DNA of 64,000 nt from Fluoribacter gormanii (GCF_900156395.1 NZ_FTNL01000020.1:24871-88870), one strand, 5' to 3'; counted from the first letter of the stretch, positions 42,992 through 52,820 are shown. The notes: generated from the sequence alone by a model not told the origin. Translations and numbers: made by a program.

Positions 42992-44164
42992 CTAAATGGT
43001 AAACTTCGAATGTTCTATATTCTTAATCTCTGGTGCATGCTCACGAATACTTCTACAAAGGTCACTTATATCTCGGGTCGGTCCTTGAATTGACAAACAA
43101 CTTAAGATTTGAGGATTGTGAACCAGTGCATCGTGGATTCTGTGCCTTCCTGTTTCACCACCAAAAGAATTGTCAGTCAAATCCATATAAACTTCAGCTT
43201 GCAGTTTATTCGCACGAATAAAACTTGATAGCATTTCAGCGCCCTCTTGTGTAATCGCATTGTACGCCAAATGAAGCTTTATTTTTAAGCCCTCAGGCAT
43301 GTGTTCTAAAGCCTTAAGAATAACGGCAAAGCCCTGATCTTTTAGTCCTTGCTCACTTAAATCAAGCTCCAGTTGACTAGGAGTCGTTATTGTCTTTAAG
43401 GCGTCAAATAATATACTAACTTCTGTTGTAGTGAGATGCTTGACTCCAAATTGTAATGATAATTCCTCGGGGCATTTATTGGATTTTAATGTGTTCGCTA
43501 AATTACAGATAACGCCTGTTCCATGTTTACTAAATTCGTAAATTATATTTAAACCATCCTTTTGTGAACCACATTCCATGCCTTCAATTAAAGCTGCAGA
43601 ACCAAGCTTCGTTGTGGGGTTAAATAATAAATTTAACGATAACTTTTTAGTACTACCGGGTAATTTAAGCATCTCTGCTAATTCAATTACCCCTTTATCT
43701 GAAATCTCATTATTGGCCAAGTTTAGCGACACTTTTGCTGGGCTATGTTCTGACTGCAAAGCGTGAGCAAACAAAACAGCGCCTTCATTTCTTAACCTAT
43801 TGCCCCCTAGTCCCAATTTAACTTCAGAAGCATTACACCCTTGAGTAATAGTAGCTGCCAAGATCTCTAATGATTTCATACTAAGAGAAGTTTTGGCGAG
43901 TATTAGGTTAATAGAATTTGGACATTTATCGGATTGTAAAAAAGTGGCCAATTCAGAAATATCTTCATCACTTAGCGGATGATTAGTGAAGTCCAAGCAA
44001 AGACTATCCCTTGGATTTTCCATAAGCACTTGACAGATCTCCCCCATCTTATCCGTGACTGGATAAGCCAAAGAGAACTCAAATCGTACATCCTGCTTAT
44101 TTTTAGATTCGTTAACTAAAACATCAAAACCATCAATGTCTTGTACTTTAATAATTCCTGGCAT
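42992..44164 (-). CDS. leucine-rich repeat (RNI-like) protein, candidate effector
   Basis: 390 residues. After a ~50-residue N-terminal part come repeated ~28-residue units of the ribonuclease-inhibitor/RanGAP type, e.g. LCLDFTNHPLSDEDISELATFL, VKLGLGGNRLRNEGAVLFAHAL, VSLNLANNEISDKGVIELAEML and IKLHLAYNAITQEGAEMLSSFI. There is no signal peptide or membrane segment. Such eukaryote-like LRR proteins in Legionella are commonly Dot/Icm substrates that bind host proteins. It lies between the PKS genes and the ammonia-lyase operon and has no evident role in polyketide synthesis. Transport is an inference. Confidence 0.75.
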   Translation of the reverse strand: MPGIIKVQDIDGFDVLVNESKNKQDVRFEFSLAYPVTDKMGEICQVLMENPRDSLCLDFTNHPLSDEDISELATFLQSDKCPNSINLILAKTSLSMKSLEILAATITQGCNASEVKLGLGGNRLRNEGAVLFAHALQSEHSPAKVSLNLANNEISDKGVIELAEMLKLPGSTKKLSLNLLFNPTTKLGSAALIEGMECGSQKDGLNIIYEFSKHGTGVICNLANTLKSNKCPEELSLQFGVKHLTTTEVSILFDALKTITTPSQLELDLSEQGLKDQGFAVILKALEHMPEGLKIKLHLAYNAITQEGAEMLSSFIRANKLQAEVYMDLTDNSFGGETGRHRIHDALVHNPQILSCLSIQGPTRDISDLCRSIREHAPEIKNIEHSKFTI

Positions 44165-44388
44165 GAGTACATTCCTTAAACTAAATCATAGAAAGATATT
44201 TAATCAATAATCAAAGTATATTACAACGCCACAGTGAGTCAAATTAAATCAATGCTGATGTCAAATTTTCCAAACAACCCCAAAGAGAGTTTAAATTATG
44301 TGCTAAATTTAAAGTAAGCAAGCAATTAGAATTTTAAATGAGCATGCATTAATGAGCATTAGCTAAATAAATTTAATTGGGTATTTGA

Positions 44389-45759
44389 ATGGCAACTAAT
44401 AAATTTCATTATATCTGGATGGGTCGTGTGCCTAGTGGCAAATACGAAGATGCATTTAAAAATGGTCCTAATGCTTTAGCCCAACAATTAAAAGATTATG
44501 TGATGGACATAAAGAAAAATAGAGATCCAAATGCTCCTAATCCTCAAGATCAAGAAATAATAATGTGGGTACCAGAGGCCATAATTGAAGGAATTAAAGA
44601 AGCTGGATATCTCGATCCTGACATTACGCTAAAACCCATTGAAGATCTTTATAAAGATGCCAAACATTTAACTCAAGAAGAACGAGAAAATCTAAAGAAA
44701 ACGGTTGATTTATTGGGAGAACATAACGCATATTCCGCTCAAAAAGATATTCTGGAAGCTGCAATACTCGAAGAATATGGCGGATACTATTTGGATACTA
44801 CATCAATCGTCACATCAATTGAACAACTGATCAATAATCAGCCTAAAGACATATGGTTTCCAAGAATTACAGAAGAGGCTCAAAAGTATTATGACGGAAA
44901 GGCCTACGTCCTGCCTGATGTATGGGCTATGTATAATCCTACACCTGGTGAAGGTACCTGTAAGGCTATGCTCAATGGCTATATCCAAAGATGTCAGTTC
45001 TATTTTCCAGAACACTTTGAAGGCGTTCAACTTGATATTGAGAAATTAAAAGATAGATCGGGATATGATTTAAAGGAGGATGATTCCTATGGAGCTGGAA
45101 GTGAACTCATGTCCTCGGAATATAGAGATGACTTGATCGGACAACTTGTTATTTTTGCGTTATATGATGGACTGCAACAAACAAAAGGTCCCTTAAATAA
45201 CGCGATAATGCGCCGTCTAAGCTCGTATGCTGAAGATACATCAGAAGGTAAACACATTGCAAAATTCGGCATTGATAAATTTCATAAGGGAACATGGCGA
45301 CAAGAAGCAATTGCAGATAATATCGAAGATCGAAAAGAAGAGCGTCAAACACAAGTAGCGCTAGATGATCAAATCCAAGAAGTAGCCCAAGACGAACAAA
45401 TCGAGGAACTCGACAAACTAGAAATTGCATCCCCCCCTCAAAACCGCTTCCACATGTTTACAGTACAAGGAGCTGATTTTGAAAATTTCAAGGCAAAATA
45501 TCAATCTTTAAAAGGAGATATTTTGAAAAGTCAGATTATAAGTGATTTTGAAAATAAACTGTCCGAAATAAAAGATAGAGATACACTAGATCATTTCGTA
45601 GCTGATTTCAAAAAAAGTACTTCTTATGCCGTGTTGTCGAAAGGACAAGATTTAGTAACCAGGATGTTTTCATTAGATACAGACTCTGTAACTAAAGTTG
45701 ATGAGATGATACAAGCCAAAATATTCGAGCTAGAGGGACAAAAACTATCTATTTCCTAG
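44389..45759 (+). CDS. sugar-binding DXD-region glycosyltransferase-like protein, candidate effector
   Basis: 456 residues. The N-terminus FHYIWMGRVPSG (residues 5-16) is the start of the GT-A fold seen in TcdA/TcdB-like toxins and OCH1-type transferases (IHFIWIG). It is followed at ~125-142 by AAILEEYGGYYLDTTSI, corresponding to the glycosyltransferase sugar-binding region. The usual D-x-D is D136-T-T138, so the second Asp is changed. YGAGSELMSS and NNAIMRRLSSY follow. The C-terminal ~130 residues are charged and helical (DDQIQEVAQDEQIEELDKLE). There is no signal peptide. It is probably a translocated glycosyltransferase; the altered motif leaves catalysis uncertain. Confidence 0.65.
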   Translation: MATNKFHYIWMGRVPSGKYEDAFKNGPNALAQQLKDYVMDIKKNRDPNAPNPQDQEIIMWVPEAIIEGIKEAGYLDPDITLKPIEDLYKDAKHLTQEERENLKKTVDLLGEHNAYSAQKDILEAAILEEYGGYYLDTTSIVTSIEQLINNQPKDIWFPRITEEAQKYYDGKAYVLPDVWAMYNPTPGEGTCKAMLNGYIQRCQFYFPEHFEGVQLDIEKLKDRSGYDLKEDDSYGAGSELMSSEYRDDLIGQLVIFALYDGLQQTKGPLNNAIMRRLSSYAEDTSEGKHIAKFGIDKFHKGTWRQEAIADNIEDRKEERQTQVALDDQIQEVAQDEQIEELDKLEIASPPQNRFHMFTVQGADFENFKAKYQSLKGDILKSQIISDFENKLSEIKDRDTLDHFVADFKKSTSYAVLSKGQDLVTRMFSLDTDSVTKVDEMIQAKIFELEGQKLSIS

Positions 45760-45865
45760 GAGAGAAGAGGCTGCGTTTGTTAACGTCATGCTCAATATTT
45801 CCTTGCTCCCTCAGCAAAAAATAATCCCCGTTGCCTCCCCTTCTCTAGACCGAGATAATTGAATA

Positions 45866-47152
45866 CTATGCAAAACTCCAGGTAATTTGCCCGCCAATAG
45901 CGGTTGTTTGAGTATGAGTATGTCCTTTTAGCGCAGTCAAAGGAGTAATCAGATTTACTGACATAGGATTAAAGAACGAATGTCCAATGCCCACATCATA
46001 GCCTAAATTCGCATCTTGTTGATAATGAGTGCCTATGGCCAAAATGGTTGCGCTACCCACAGGATCGGCAATACCCCGATCGCGATCATTGGAGGGAGTA
46101 CTCATAAATTGAATACCGCCGCGGAATAATATTTTTTCAGTCGCCTTATATGTAGCGCCAACTGCATAATCAAAACAATTATGATAATTAAAAGGAATTG
46201 TAACTGGAAGCGTTACACCCATTGGAGTTTGCGTATTTTCCATTCTTATTTGATTAAATGTTCTCCAATTGGTATAAAAAACCGTAGCCATTCCAGTCCA
46301 GCGTGTTGTGAAATCATGTTGCAAACTTAATTCAGCTCGAGCTGGTAAAGCCGCCTTTGTTTCTTGTTGATCGGTTCTGAAGATTGCTACTGAAGGCCCT
46401 ATTGCAGGTGCATTAACTGTACTATGCCCAGTCGTGGTAAGCGAGATTCGAGAATAGTAACTAAAACCAATCCGTGTTTCTGGTGAGAAATCAAATAAAG
46501 CACCACCGTGCCAACCATATCCCCAGCCACTTAAATGATTCTCAAGTCTTGAATCAAAAGGAAAAGAAACAGGCGGGCCATACATATTATTTAGAGTGAA
46601 TGCCAAATGCAGCGCATCAAATCCCGCTCCAACAGAAAACCGATCGGTTATTTTAACCCCTAAGCTTGGACCTACATCAATTCCCACAACTTGGGCGCGT
46701 GTTGTAGCATAACGCGCTATAGAAGACCGCGTAGAACCATAATTCGTACCTAACCCAAAAGGAGTTGTTACATTAAAGCCAAAAGCGACGCGCTGGGTAA
46801 GAGGTGCCGAATAATAAAATGAGGGTAGAAAAGCCCTAATTTGGCTCCGTGCTACTCCTGATTCGACAACAGGGAATGGAAATGGAAAGGTTGGGGTCGT
46901 TGCAGTTCCCGTGAATCGAGCAGTACCTATGATACCTAATGCATTACCGACTATTTGTTGATGGGCCAGTTTAACCAGACCCGCCGGATTTGTATAAGCC
47001 GTACTTGCATCACTGGCTGCAGTAGCCCAATCGGCATAAGCCACCCCCAAGCCGGAAGTATTTACAAAAGGCAGGTTAAAATCGGAAGTTGCTAAAACTG
47101 GAGAAACAAAGAAGAGCGAAGAAAGCGCTAGGTATAAATGAGACCGACGCAC
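45866..47152 (-). CDS. FadL/TodX (OMPP1) family outer membrane transport protein
   Basis: 428-residue beta-barrel protein that lets hydrophobic compounds cross the outer membrane. It has a Sec signal peptide (MRRSHLYLALSSLFFVSPVLA), the family N-terminal hatch motif GLGVAYADWATAASDASTAYTNPAG and alternating amphipathic strands up to the C-terminus ITWSFA. It starts 11 bp after the stop of the aromatic ammonia-lyase gene on the same strand, so they form an operon. FadL proteins take up fatty acids, TodX-type members aromatic hydrocarbons. Here the partner suggests an aromatic or polyene ligand. Confidence 0.87.
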   Translation of the reverse strand: MRRSHLYLALSSLFFVSPVLATSDFNLPFVNTSGLGVAYADWATAASDASTAYTNPAGLVKLAHQQIVGNALGIIGTARFTGTATTPTFPFPFPVVESGVARSQIRAFLPSFYYSAPLTQRVAFGFNVTTPFGLGTNYGSTRSSIARYATTRAQVVGIDVGPSLGVKITDRFSVGAGFDALHLAFTLNNMYGPPVSFPFDSRLENHLSGWGYGWHGGALFDFSPETRIGFSYYSRISLTTTGHSTVNAPAIGPSVAIFRTDQQETKAALPARAELSLQHDFTTRWTGMATVFYTNWRTFNQIRMENTQTPMGVTLPVTIPFNYHNCFDYAVGATYKATEKILFRGGIQFMSTPSNDRDRGIADPVGSATILAIGTHYQQDANLGYDVGIGHSFFNPMSVNLITPLTALKGHTHTQTTAIGGQITWSFA

Positions 47153-47163
47153 GTTTTACTCCT

Positions 47164-48861
47164 TTATATTTTACTATCCTTTAATAAATTGATAATCATT
47201 TCAATTTCTTCTGTCATCGGTCTGCAGTGTTCTATTTTTGCAGAGTACTGACGAACCGTGTGATAAATAGATTGAGCTTTTTTACTTGCTTTTTCAACAC
47301 CCCGTAATTCAAGTGCCTGAGTTGCCGCGAGCAACAAAATCGCTGTGAGCCGTTCCAAATTAGCGACTGACTCTTGAAAATCAAGAGCAGCATGTGTTCC
47401 TAAACTATTCACATCCTGATTATCACCCTCTGTTGGTAGCGTAAATGACTGATGTGCCTGAGCTAATTTACGATTTTGTACTGCCAGTGCTGCTGACAGC
47501 AGTTGCATCGAGCGAAACCCATTATGCGTTCCTGGATTAGGTACCAAGTTCACCGGTAAATTATGATTTTTACGAGGATGAACTAAGTTTGCAAGTAGTG
47601 CATGCATCCAGGTAGAAGCCTGGGCAATATTCATTTTCAAAATATCACATGCATCCGTGATGTAATAGCCCATAAAATTTGCGCTATGATGAATGGTATT
47701 CGCAGCAACATCAATGACAGGATTATCATTAACGGAATTCATTTCATTCTCTATCCAGAGAATCGCGCGTTCCAGGTTCTCTTGAAATGGACCAAATCCT
47801 TGAGGAACAGAACGAATTGAATAATAATCTTGCACTGGTTTATAGGTATAATCTGTTGTCCGTAATTCATCTAAATCAGTCAATAATTGACTTCCTTCCC
47901 AGAAATCAACAAAAAATTGATTGATGGTGGTTTCGCCCTTTTGCTTTTTCAGTTGATGCACCATGGGATGATAAGCGCTGCTTATTACAAGCAGCGACTC
48001 TAAGGTCATCGCAATTGCTGTGAGCATTTGTTTGAATAAACGGTGCAAATCATAAACTGCCAGGCTGGCTATTGCCGTCATAAATGATGTGCCATTGATA
48101 AGAGCGAGTCCATCACGCATCACAGGTTTATAAGCTTTAATACCAGCTAATTGAATCGCTTCAGGTGCCCTCATCACTTTATTCTGATAAGTTACCGCGA
48201 CCGGCTCGCCAATAAGCGCTGCTGCAATCATGGAAAGAGGAATAAGATCACCACTTGCACCAATAGAACCATAGCAACGAACAATGGGAGTGATGCCGGC
48301 ATTAAGAAAATCTAAAAGTGAATTAATCAGTTCGGGATGAACACCTGAATAACCTTGCGCCAAACAATGGGCGCGCAGCATCATAGTCACTCGGACGATA
48401 TGAGGCGCAACAATTGTGCCCAAGCCGCAAGAGAGAGAGCGAATGATGTTTTCTTGTCGCTCATTAATCGACTCATAATAATCCAGTGTCTCAGTATCTT
48501 TTAAAGCAGCATCGATATAGCGAACCTGATCACCAAAATTTGTATTGACACCATAAATGGGTACTCTCGAATCAACGTGAACTTTCAAAAACTGATATGA
48601 AGCTTCGATTACTTCCAGAGCCTGTGGTGGTAAAGCAACCGGAGATGAATAATGTGCCAATACTTGCGAAGAAGCAATGGTTAAATGGCAACCATGGCCA
48701 ATCCTTATAATGGGCATGTCTGCTCCACCCATACTTACAGTATTAGATATTTTGGAAGGATCAAGTGACTTTAAATGTTCCAAGCGTAAACTCCATTTAT
48801 CATAGTAATAAAATTCATCATGAATTGAACATAGTGTGTTCTTTTCCAGAATACTTTGCAA
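47164..48861 (-). CDS. aromatic amino acid ammonia-lyase (PAL/HAL family)
   Basis: 565-residue MIO-dependent lyase that eliminates ammonia from an aromatic amino acid. The self-cyclising Ala-Ser-Gly is A202-S203-G204 in GSIGASGDLIPLS. The N-terminal catalytic Tyr lies in VPIYGVNTNFGDQ, and QDVNSLGTHAALD plus NGTSFMTAIAS complete the active site. At the substrate-selectivity position the sequence reads NIIRSLSCG, with Ser-Leu rather than the His-Leu of tyrosine ammonia-lyases or the His of histidase. This agrees with phenylalanine rather than tyrosine or histidine. No hut genes are near; a FadL-type gene follows and a FAAL-starting PKS lies 4.3 kb away. The likely product is trans-cinnamate. 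It could also be a divergent histidase, but the context argues against that. Confidence 0.85.
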   Translation of the reverse strand: MQSILEKNTLCSIHDEFYYYDKWSLRLEHLKSLDPSKISNTVSMGGADMPIIRIGHGCHLTIASSQVLAHYSSPVALPPQALEVIEASYQFLKVHVDSRVPIYGVNTNFGDQVRYIDAALKDTETLDYYESINERQENIIRSLSCGLGTIVAPHIVRVTMMLRAHCLAQGYSGVHPELINSLLDFLNAGITPIVRCYGSIGASGDLIPLSMIAAALIGEPVAVTYQNKVMRAPEAIQLAGIKAYKPVMRDGLALINGTSFMTAIASLAVYDLHRLFKQMLTAIAMTLESLLVISSAYHPMVHQLKKQKGETTINQFFVDFWEGSQLLTDLDELRTTDYTYKPVQDYYSIRSVPQGFGPFQENLERAILWIENEMNSVNDNPVIDVAANTIHHSANFMGYYITDACDILKMNIAQASTWMHALLANLVHPRKNHNLPVNLVPNPGTHNGFRSMQLLSAALAVQNRKLAQAHQSFTLPTEGDNQDVNSLGTHAALDFQESVANLERLTAILLLAATQALELRGVEKASKKAQSIYHTVRQYSAKIEHCRPMTEEIEMIINLLKDSKI

Positions 48862-48942
48862 TAAAAAATTGATACTTTTTTAGAGTGATGAATTAAGAAA
48901 CCCGGGTTACGGCTGTACCTGCACCCAGGTTACAACCGGATA

Positions 48943-50334
48943 CTAGAATGGCAATTCCAATGTCTCATCCAATAAATGCATTTGTTTTTTAAATAACTGC
49001 TGAATTTGCTCCAGGTTATGTTCATCTTCTGCTTCAAAACGAGCAACAAGACAAGGAGTTGTATTTGATGCACGCAACAGCCCCCAGCCCTTATCAAATT
49101 CCACACGTAAACCATCAATCGCAATAACACGTGCCTGAGGTGGAAACTCTGCCTTTTCATTAAAACGCTTCATAAACTGGAATTTCTCATCATCCGCTAT
49201 GGCAATTTTTAGCTCAGGTGTATTAACACTATTAGGAATGACGTCAAACTGTTCACTTACCGTCATCTCCGAAGCACTAATGATTTCAAGTAAACGGCAA
49301 GCACTATATAGCGCATCATCGAAGCCATACCAACGATCTTTGAAAAACAAGTGGCCGCTCATTTCACCAGCCAGTGCAGCTCCTTCTTTTTTCATTATGT
49401 GCTTCACAATAGAATGGCCAGTAGGACACATTTTAGGTACACCGCCCGCCTCTTTGATCACTGACTCTAAATGACTGGAGCATTTTACATCAAAAACTAT
49501 AGTTGCTCCGGGAAGACGTGTTAATAATTCACGAGCATAAAGCATCATCAAACGATCCGGCCAAATCATTTCACCTTTATTCGTGACTAAACCGACTCGA
49601 TCGGCATCCCCATCAAAAGCTAAACCCAAATCAGCCTTATGTGATGCTACAGCAGCTTTCAAATCGACTAAATTAGCTTCGATGGTTGGGTCAGGATGAT
49701 GATTGGGAAAGTTACCATCTACATCGCAATAAAGCTCAATCACGTCACAACCTAATTCACGAAGCACTTGAGGTACAATTGGCCCCGCAATACCATTCCC
49801 ACAATCAACTACGACTTTTAGTGGGCGCTTGAATGTTATATCACTTATAATCCGTTGCTTGTATATAGGTAATACATCGAATGCAACGTCTTTACCTTGA
49901 CCTGCAACGCGTTTCCCTTCCATCACCATCCGATACAAGATATCAATATCTTCATGCATTAAAGTCTTGCCCAACAACACCATTTTGATGCCATTGTAAT
50001 TTGCCGGGTTGTGACTTCCTGTGACCATTAAACCACAATCGATACCTTGAGTATGGACTGCAAAATACATCACTGGGGTAGGCACTTCACCTAAGTCAAG
50101 GACATCAATTCCGCTATCGAGTAATCCTTGTTTTAAAGCTGACGCCATGGCAAAACTGGTGAGACGACCATCCCGTGCCAAAAAAACTTGCTGACGTTGC
50201 AAATCACGCAAATAACAGGCCAGAGCCAGTCCAATGCTATAAAAAGCATGTTCATCCAATTCCTGCCCAATTATGCCTCTAATATCATAAGCACGGAACA
50301 CCGAACGAGAAACTTGCTTTTGCTGATAGTTCAT
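48943..50334 (-). CDS. algC: phosphomannomutase/phosphoglucomutase
   Basis: 463-residue alpha-D-phosphohexomutase interconverting mannose- or glucose-6-phosphate and the 1-phosphates for surface polysaccharide synthesis. It shows the RAYDIRGIIG N-terminus, the phosphoserine loop VTGSHNPANYNG, the Mg site LAFDGDADRVG, the sugar-binding loop GEMSGHLFF and the phosphate-binding RASNTTPCLVAR. Its start codon is directly after the dut stop, so dut-algC are co-transcribed with coaBC. Confidence 0.95.
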   Translation of the reverse strand: MNYQQKQVSRSVFRAYDIRGIIGQELDEHAFYSIGLALACYLRDLQRQQVFLARDGRLTSFAMASALKQGLLDSGIDVLDLGEVPTPVMYFAVHTQGIDCGLMVTGSHNPANYNGIKMVLLGKTLMHEDIDILYRMVMEGKRVAGQGKDVAFDVLPIYKQRIISDITFKRPLKVVVDCGNGIAGPIVPQVLRELGCDVIELYCDVDGNFPNHHPDPTIEANLVDLKAAVASHKADLGLAFDGDADRVGLVTNKGEMIWPDRLMMLYARELLTRLPGATIVFDVKCSSHLESVIKEAGGVPKMCPTGHSIVKHIMKKEGAALAGEMSGHLFFKDRWYGFDDALYSACRLLEIISASEMTVSEQFDVIPNSVNTPELKIAIADDEKFQFMKRFNEKAEFPPQARVIAIDGLRVEFDKGWGLLRASNTTPCLVARFEAEDEHNLEQIQQLFKKQMHLLDETLELPF

Positions 50335-50793
50335 TTAATGCCTCCCCGAACTGCCAAATCCACCTTCGCCTCTCAAGGTTTCAGTAAATTCATCAACGAG
50401 TTCAAAAGCCGCTTGCACAACTGGAATAAAAACTAATTGCGCGATACGCTCCCCAGGATTTACTGTGAAATGCTCAATTCCTCTATTCCAGCAAGAAATC
50501 TTGAGCTCACCTTGATAATCAGAATCAATTAATCCAACCAAATTGCCTAAAACAATACCATTTTTATGCCCCAAACCGGAACGGGGTAAAATTACTGCTG
50601 CTAATTTGGGATCAGCAATATAAATTGATAGACCTGTCGGTAACAGCACTGTTTCTTGGGGTGCAATTTGAATTGGCTCATTAATACAAACACGCAAATC
50701 TAGCCCGGCTGAACCAGCAGTAGCATAAGTAGGTAGTGGAATCGTGTCACCTATTCGAGCATCAAGAATTTTTAATTGAATCGCTTGCGTCAT
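50335..50793 (-). CDS. dut: dUTP diphosphatase
   Basis: Trimeric dUTPase that makes dUMP and keeps uracil out of DNA. All five motifs are present: [40 protein letters not shown] and the C-terminal [12 protein letters not shown]. The ATG at 50793 is chosen (AGGA 6 nt upstream, 152 residues as in other species); the open frame reaches 50811 and would touch the coaBC stop. Confidence 0.96.
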   Translation of the reverse strand: MTQAIQLKILDARIGDTIPLPTYATAGSAGLDLRVCINEPIQIAPQETVLLPTGLSIYIADPKLAAVILPRSGLGHKNGIVLGNLVGLIDSDYQGELKISCWNRGIEHFTVNPGERIAQLVFIPVVQAAFELVDEFTETLRGEGGFGSSGRH

Positions 50794-50810
50794 AATTTTT
50801 CCTGTTAACA

Positions 50811-52016
50811 TTAATGCGCATCATTTTGCAGAGTTGCAGCAATGATTGCAATAATTTGTCCTGCCAACCGTGTTTTATGGGTTAAGGGTAGCTCGATTTG
50901 CTTGTTTTTTGCAATTAAAGTTACTTGATTGACCTCGCTGTCAAATCCAAGTCCTTTTCCTACTGCATTAGCCACAATCATATCCAGTTTTTTATGCTGT
51001 AATTTTTCAGTAGCATAATGTAAAACATCCGTAGTTTCAGCAGCAAATCCAACCACATATGAAGCCTTGGCTGAGTCCACAACATGGCTTAAAATATCGG
51101 GATTTTTTATCAATTTAAGCGTCATCTCATCATGATTTTTTTTCTTTATTTTCTCAGACTCAGGTGACTCAACCCGATAATCTGCAACAGCAGCTGTTCC
51201 TATAAATATACCACCTGCGGGCATTTCCTTCTTCACAGCATTCAGCATTTCTTGTGCAGACTCAACCCGAATCCGCTTAATCGCCGCCGAGGCCTGTAAA
51301 GAGCTAGGTCCACTAATCAAAGTAACCTGAGCACCAGCCATGGCAGCAGCTTCTGCGAGGGCATAACCCATTTTTCCAGAACTGTAATTGCTGATATATC
51401 GCACCGGATCTATAGGTTCACGGGTGGGTCCTGCAGTCACCAGCACTTTTTTACCTCTTAATAACTGATGTACATCATATAAGCGTAAAGCACTAATGAT
51501 TTGTTCCACTTCACTTACTCGTCCAAAACCTTGCTCACCACAGGCCTGAGAACCTTCTTCAGGACCAACAAAAATAACACCTCGCTCCTGTAACAGCTTA
51601 CAATTGGCTTGCGTCGCAGGATGAGCCCACATGCTGCGATTCATCGCAGGACAAACAATCACGGGAATTTCTGCGACGAGATATAAAGTGGAGAGCAAAT
51701 CATCTGCAATACCTTGGGCTATTTTGGCAAGACAATTAGCAGATGCAGGTGCAATCACCAAATAATCAGCCCAGCGCGCCAATTCAATATGTCCCATAGC
51801 GCGCTCTGCCTGGGCATCAAATAAATTCGTACGTACATCATTTCCTGATAAAGCTTGCATCAATAAAGGACTAACAAATTCCTGAGCCGATTGCGTCATC
51901 ACCACTTTGACCTCCGCACCGGCTCGAGTTAATTCTCTAATCAGATAAGCTGATTTATATGCGGCAACCCCACCACAAACTCCAAGAAGTACTTTTTTCC
52001 CAATAAAATCTTGCAT
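50811..52016 (-). CDS. coaBC: bifunctional phosphopantothenoylcysteine synthetase/decarboxylase
   Basis: 401-residue coenzyme A biosynthesis enzyme. The N-terminal flavin decarboxylase (CoaC, about 1-190) has [20 protein letters not shown], the PAMNRSMW motif and the substrate clamp [14 protein letters not shown]. The C-terminal CTP-dependent synthetase (CoaB) begins at [20 protein letters not shown], with [15 protein letters not shown] and AVADYR. It is transcribed ahead of dut and algC and divergently from radC. Confidence 0.96.
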   Translation of the reverse strand: MQDFIGKKVLLGVCGGVAAYKSAYLIRELTRAGAEVKVVMTQSAQEFVSPLLMQALSGNDVRTNLFDAQAERAMGHIELARWADYLVIAPASANCLAKIAQGIADDLLSTLYLVAEIPVIVCPAMNRSMWAHPATQANCKLLQERGVIFVGPEEGSQACGEQGFGRVSEVEQIISALRLYDVHQLLRGKKVLVTAGPTREPIDPVRYISNYSSGKMGYALAEAAAMAGAQVTLISGPSSLQASAAIKRIRVESAQEMLNAVKKEMPAGGIFIGTAAVADYRVESPESEKIKKKNHDEMTLKLIKNPDILSHVVDSAKASYVVGFAAETTDVLHYATEKLQHKKLDMIVANAVGKGLGFDSEVNQVTLIAKNKQIELPLTHKTRLAGQIIAIIAATLQNDAH

Positions 52017-52082
52017 GGTTCAATGTTTTTGATAAGAATAGCTTCGATCAAAGCATAAACTTCGCAATAAAGGAATAGAAAA

Positions 52083-52769
52083 ATGACGGTTGTCCAATCA
52101 ACACGGCAGTTAGACCTGCGTGAAAAACTACTTACCCATGGCGCACAAAGCCTTTCAGATCCAGAGTTACTGGCAATTTTTATCAGTTCCGGCAGTAATA
52201 AAAAATCCTGTGTCCAATTAGCATTTGATCTCCTCAAACACTTGGGCGATTTACGCGCCATTCTTAATGCCGATAAACAAAGTTTCAAGCAAATACATGG
52301 TTTGGGGGATGTGCGTTATGCCCAATTACAAGCAGTCAAAGAAATGTGCCGCCGCAGTGATTACATTCAATTGCAAAAAGAAACTCAAATCACCAACAGC
52401 AAACAAACCTATGCCTATTTAAAAAAGCGTATGCGCGATTATAAGAACGAAACCTTTGCCGCCCTATTTCTTGATAATCAACATCGCATCATTGCTTATG
52501 AAGAACTTTTTTCTGGAACAATCAATACGGCCACAATTCATCCCAGACCCATCATAGAGCGTGTCCTACAACATAATGCCGCAGCAGTCATTCTTGCCCA
52601 CAACCACCCATCAGGCCTATCTGATGCTAGTCATCAAGATATTGTCGTCACCGAACGCATCAGAGAGGCCCTTGAATTAGTTGATGCCCGCTTACTTGAT
52701 CATCTAATCATTGGTGACAATGAAGTCTATTCCATCCTGGCCGAAAGCAAATCGATATGCTGCAACTAA
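52083..52769 (+). CDS. radC: RadC/JAB domain DNA repair-type protein
   Basis: 228 residues with an N-terminal HhH-like part (LLTHGAQSLSDPELLAIFISSG) and a C-terminal JAMM metalloprotease-like fold with the complete zinc motif HNHPSGLSDASHQD (HxH-x7-S-x2-D). AAGGA lies about 9 nt before the ATG. The cellular role of RadC is not settled. It is divergent from coaBC, a common gammaproteobacterial arrangement. Confidence 0.93.
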   Translation: MTVVQSTRQLDLREKLLTHGAQSLSDPELLAIFISSGSNKKSCVQLAFDLLKHLGDLRAILNADKQSFKQIHGLGDVRYAQLQAVKEMCRRSDYIQLQKETQITNSKQTYAYLKKRMRDYKNETFAALFLDNQHRIIAYEELFSGTINTATIHPRPIIERVLQHNAAAVILAHNHPSGLSDASHQDIVVTERIREALELVDARLLDHLIIGDNEVYSILAESKSICCN

Positions 52770-52803
52770 TCAACGCTCTCTATACGAAGGGATAAGCCCT
52801 CAC

Positions 52804-52820
52804 CCGACGCAACGCGTCGG
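52804..52820. terminator. GC-rich hairpin downstream of radC
   Basis: CCGACGC-AAC-GCGTCGG, a perfect 7-bp stem in the 99-bp convergent gap between radC and the 675-residue gene. It is not followed by a T tract. It may serve as a terminator or be part of a small dispersed repeat. Confidence 0.45.

Noticed and set aside
47164..48861. Histidine utilisation (hutH) operon
   Set aside because: No hutU, hutI or hutG is near, the selectivity residues differ from histidase, and the partner gene is a FadL-type porin.
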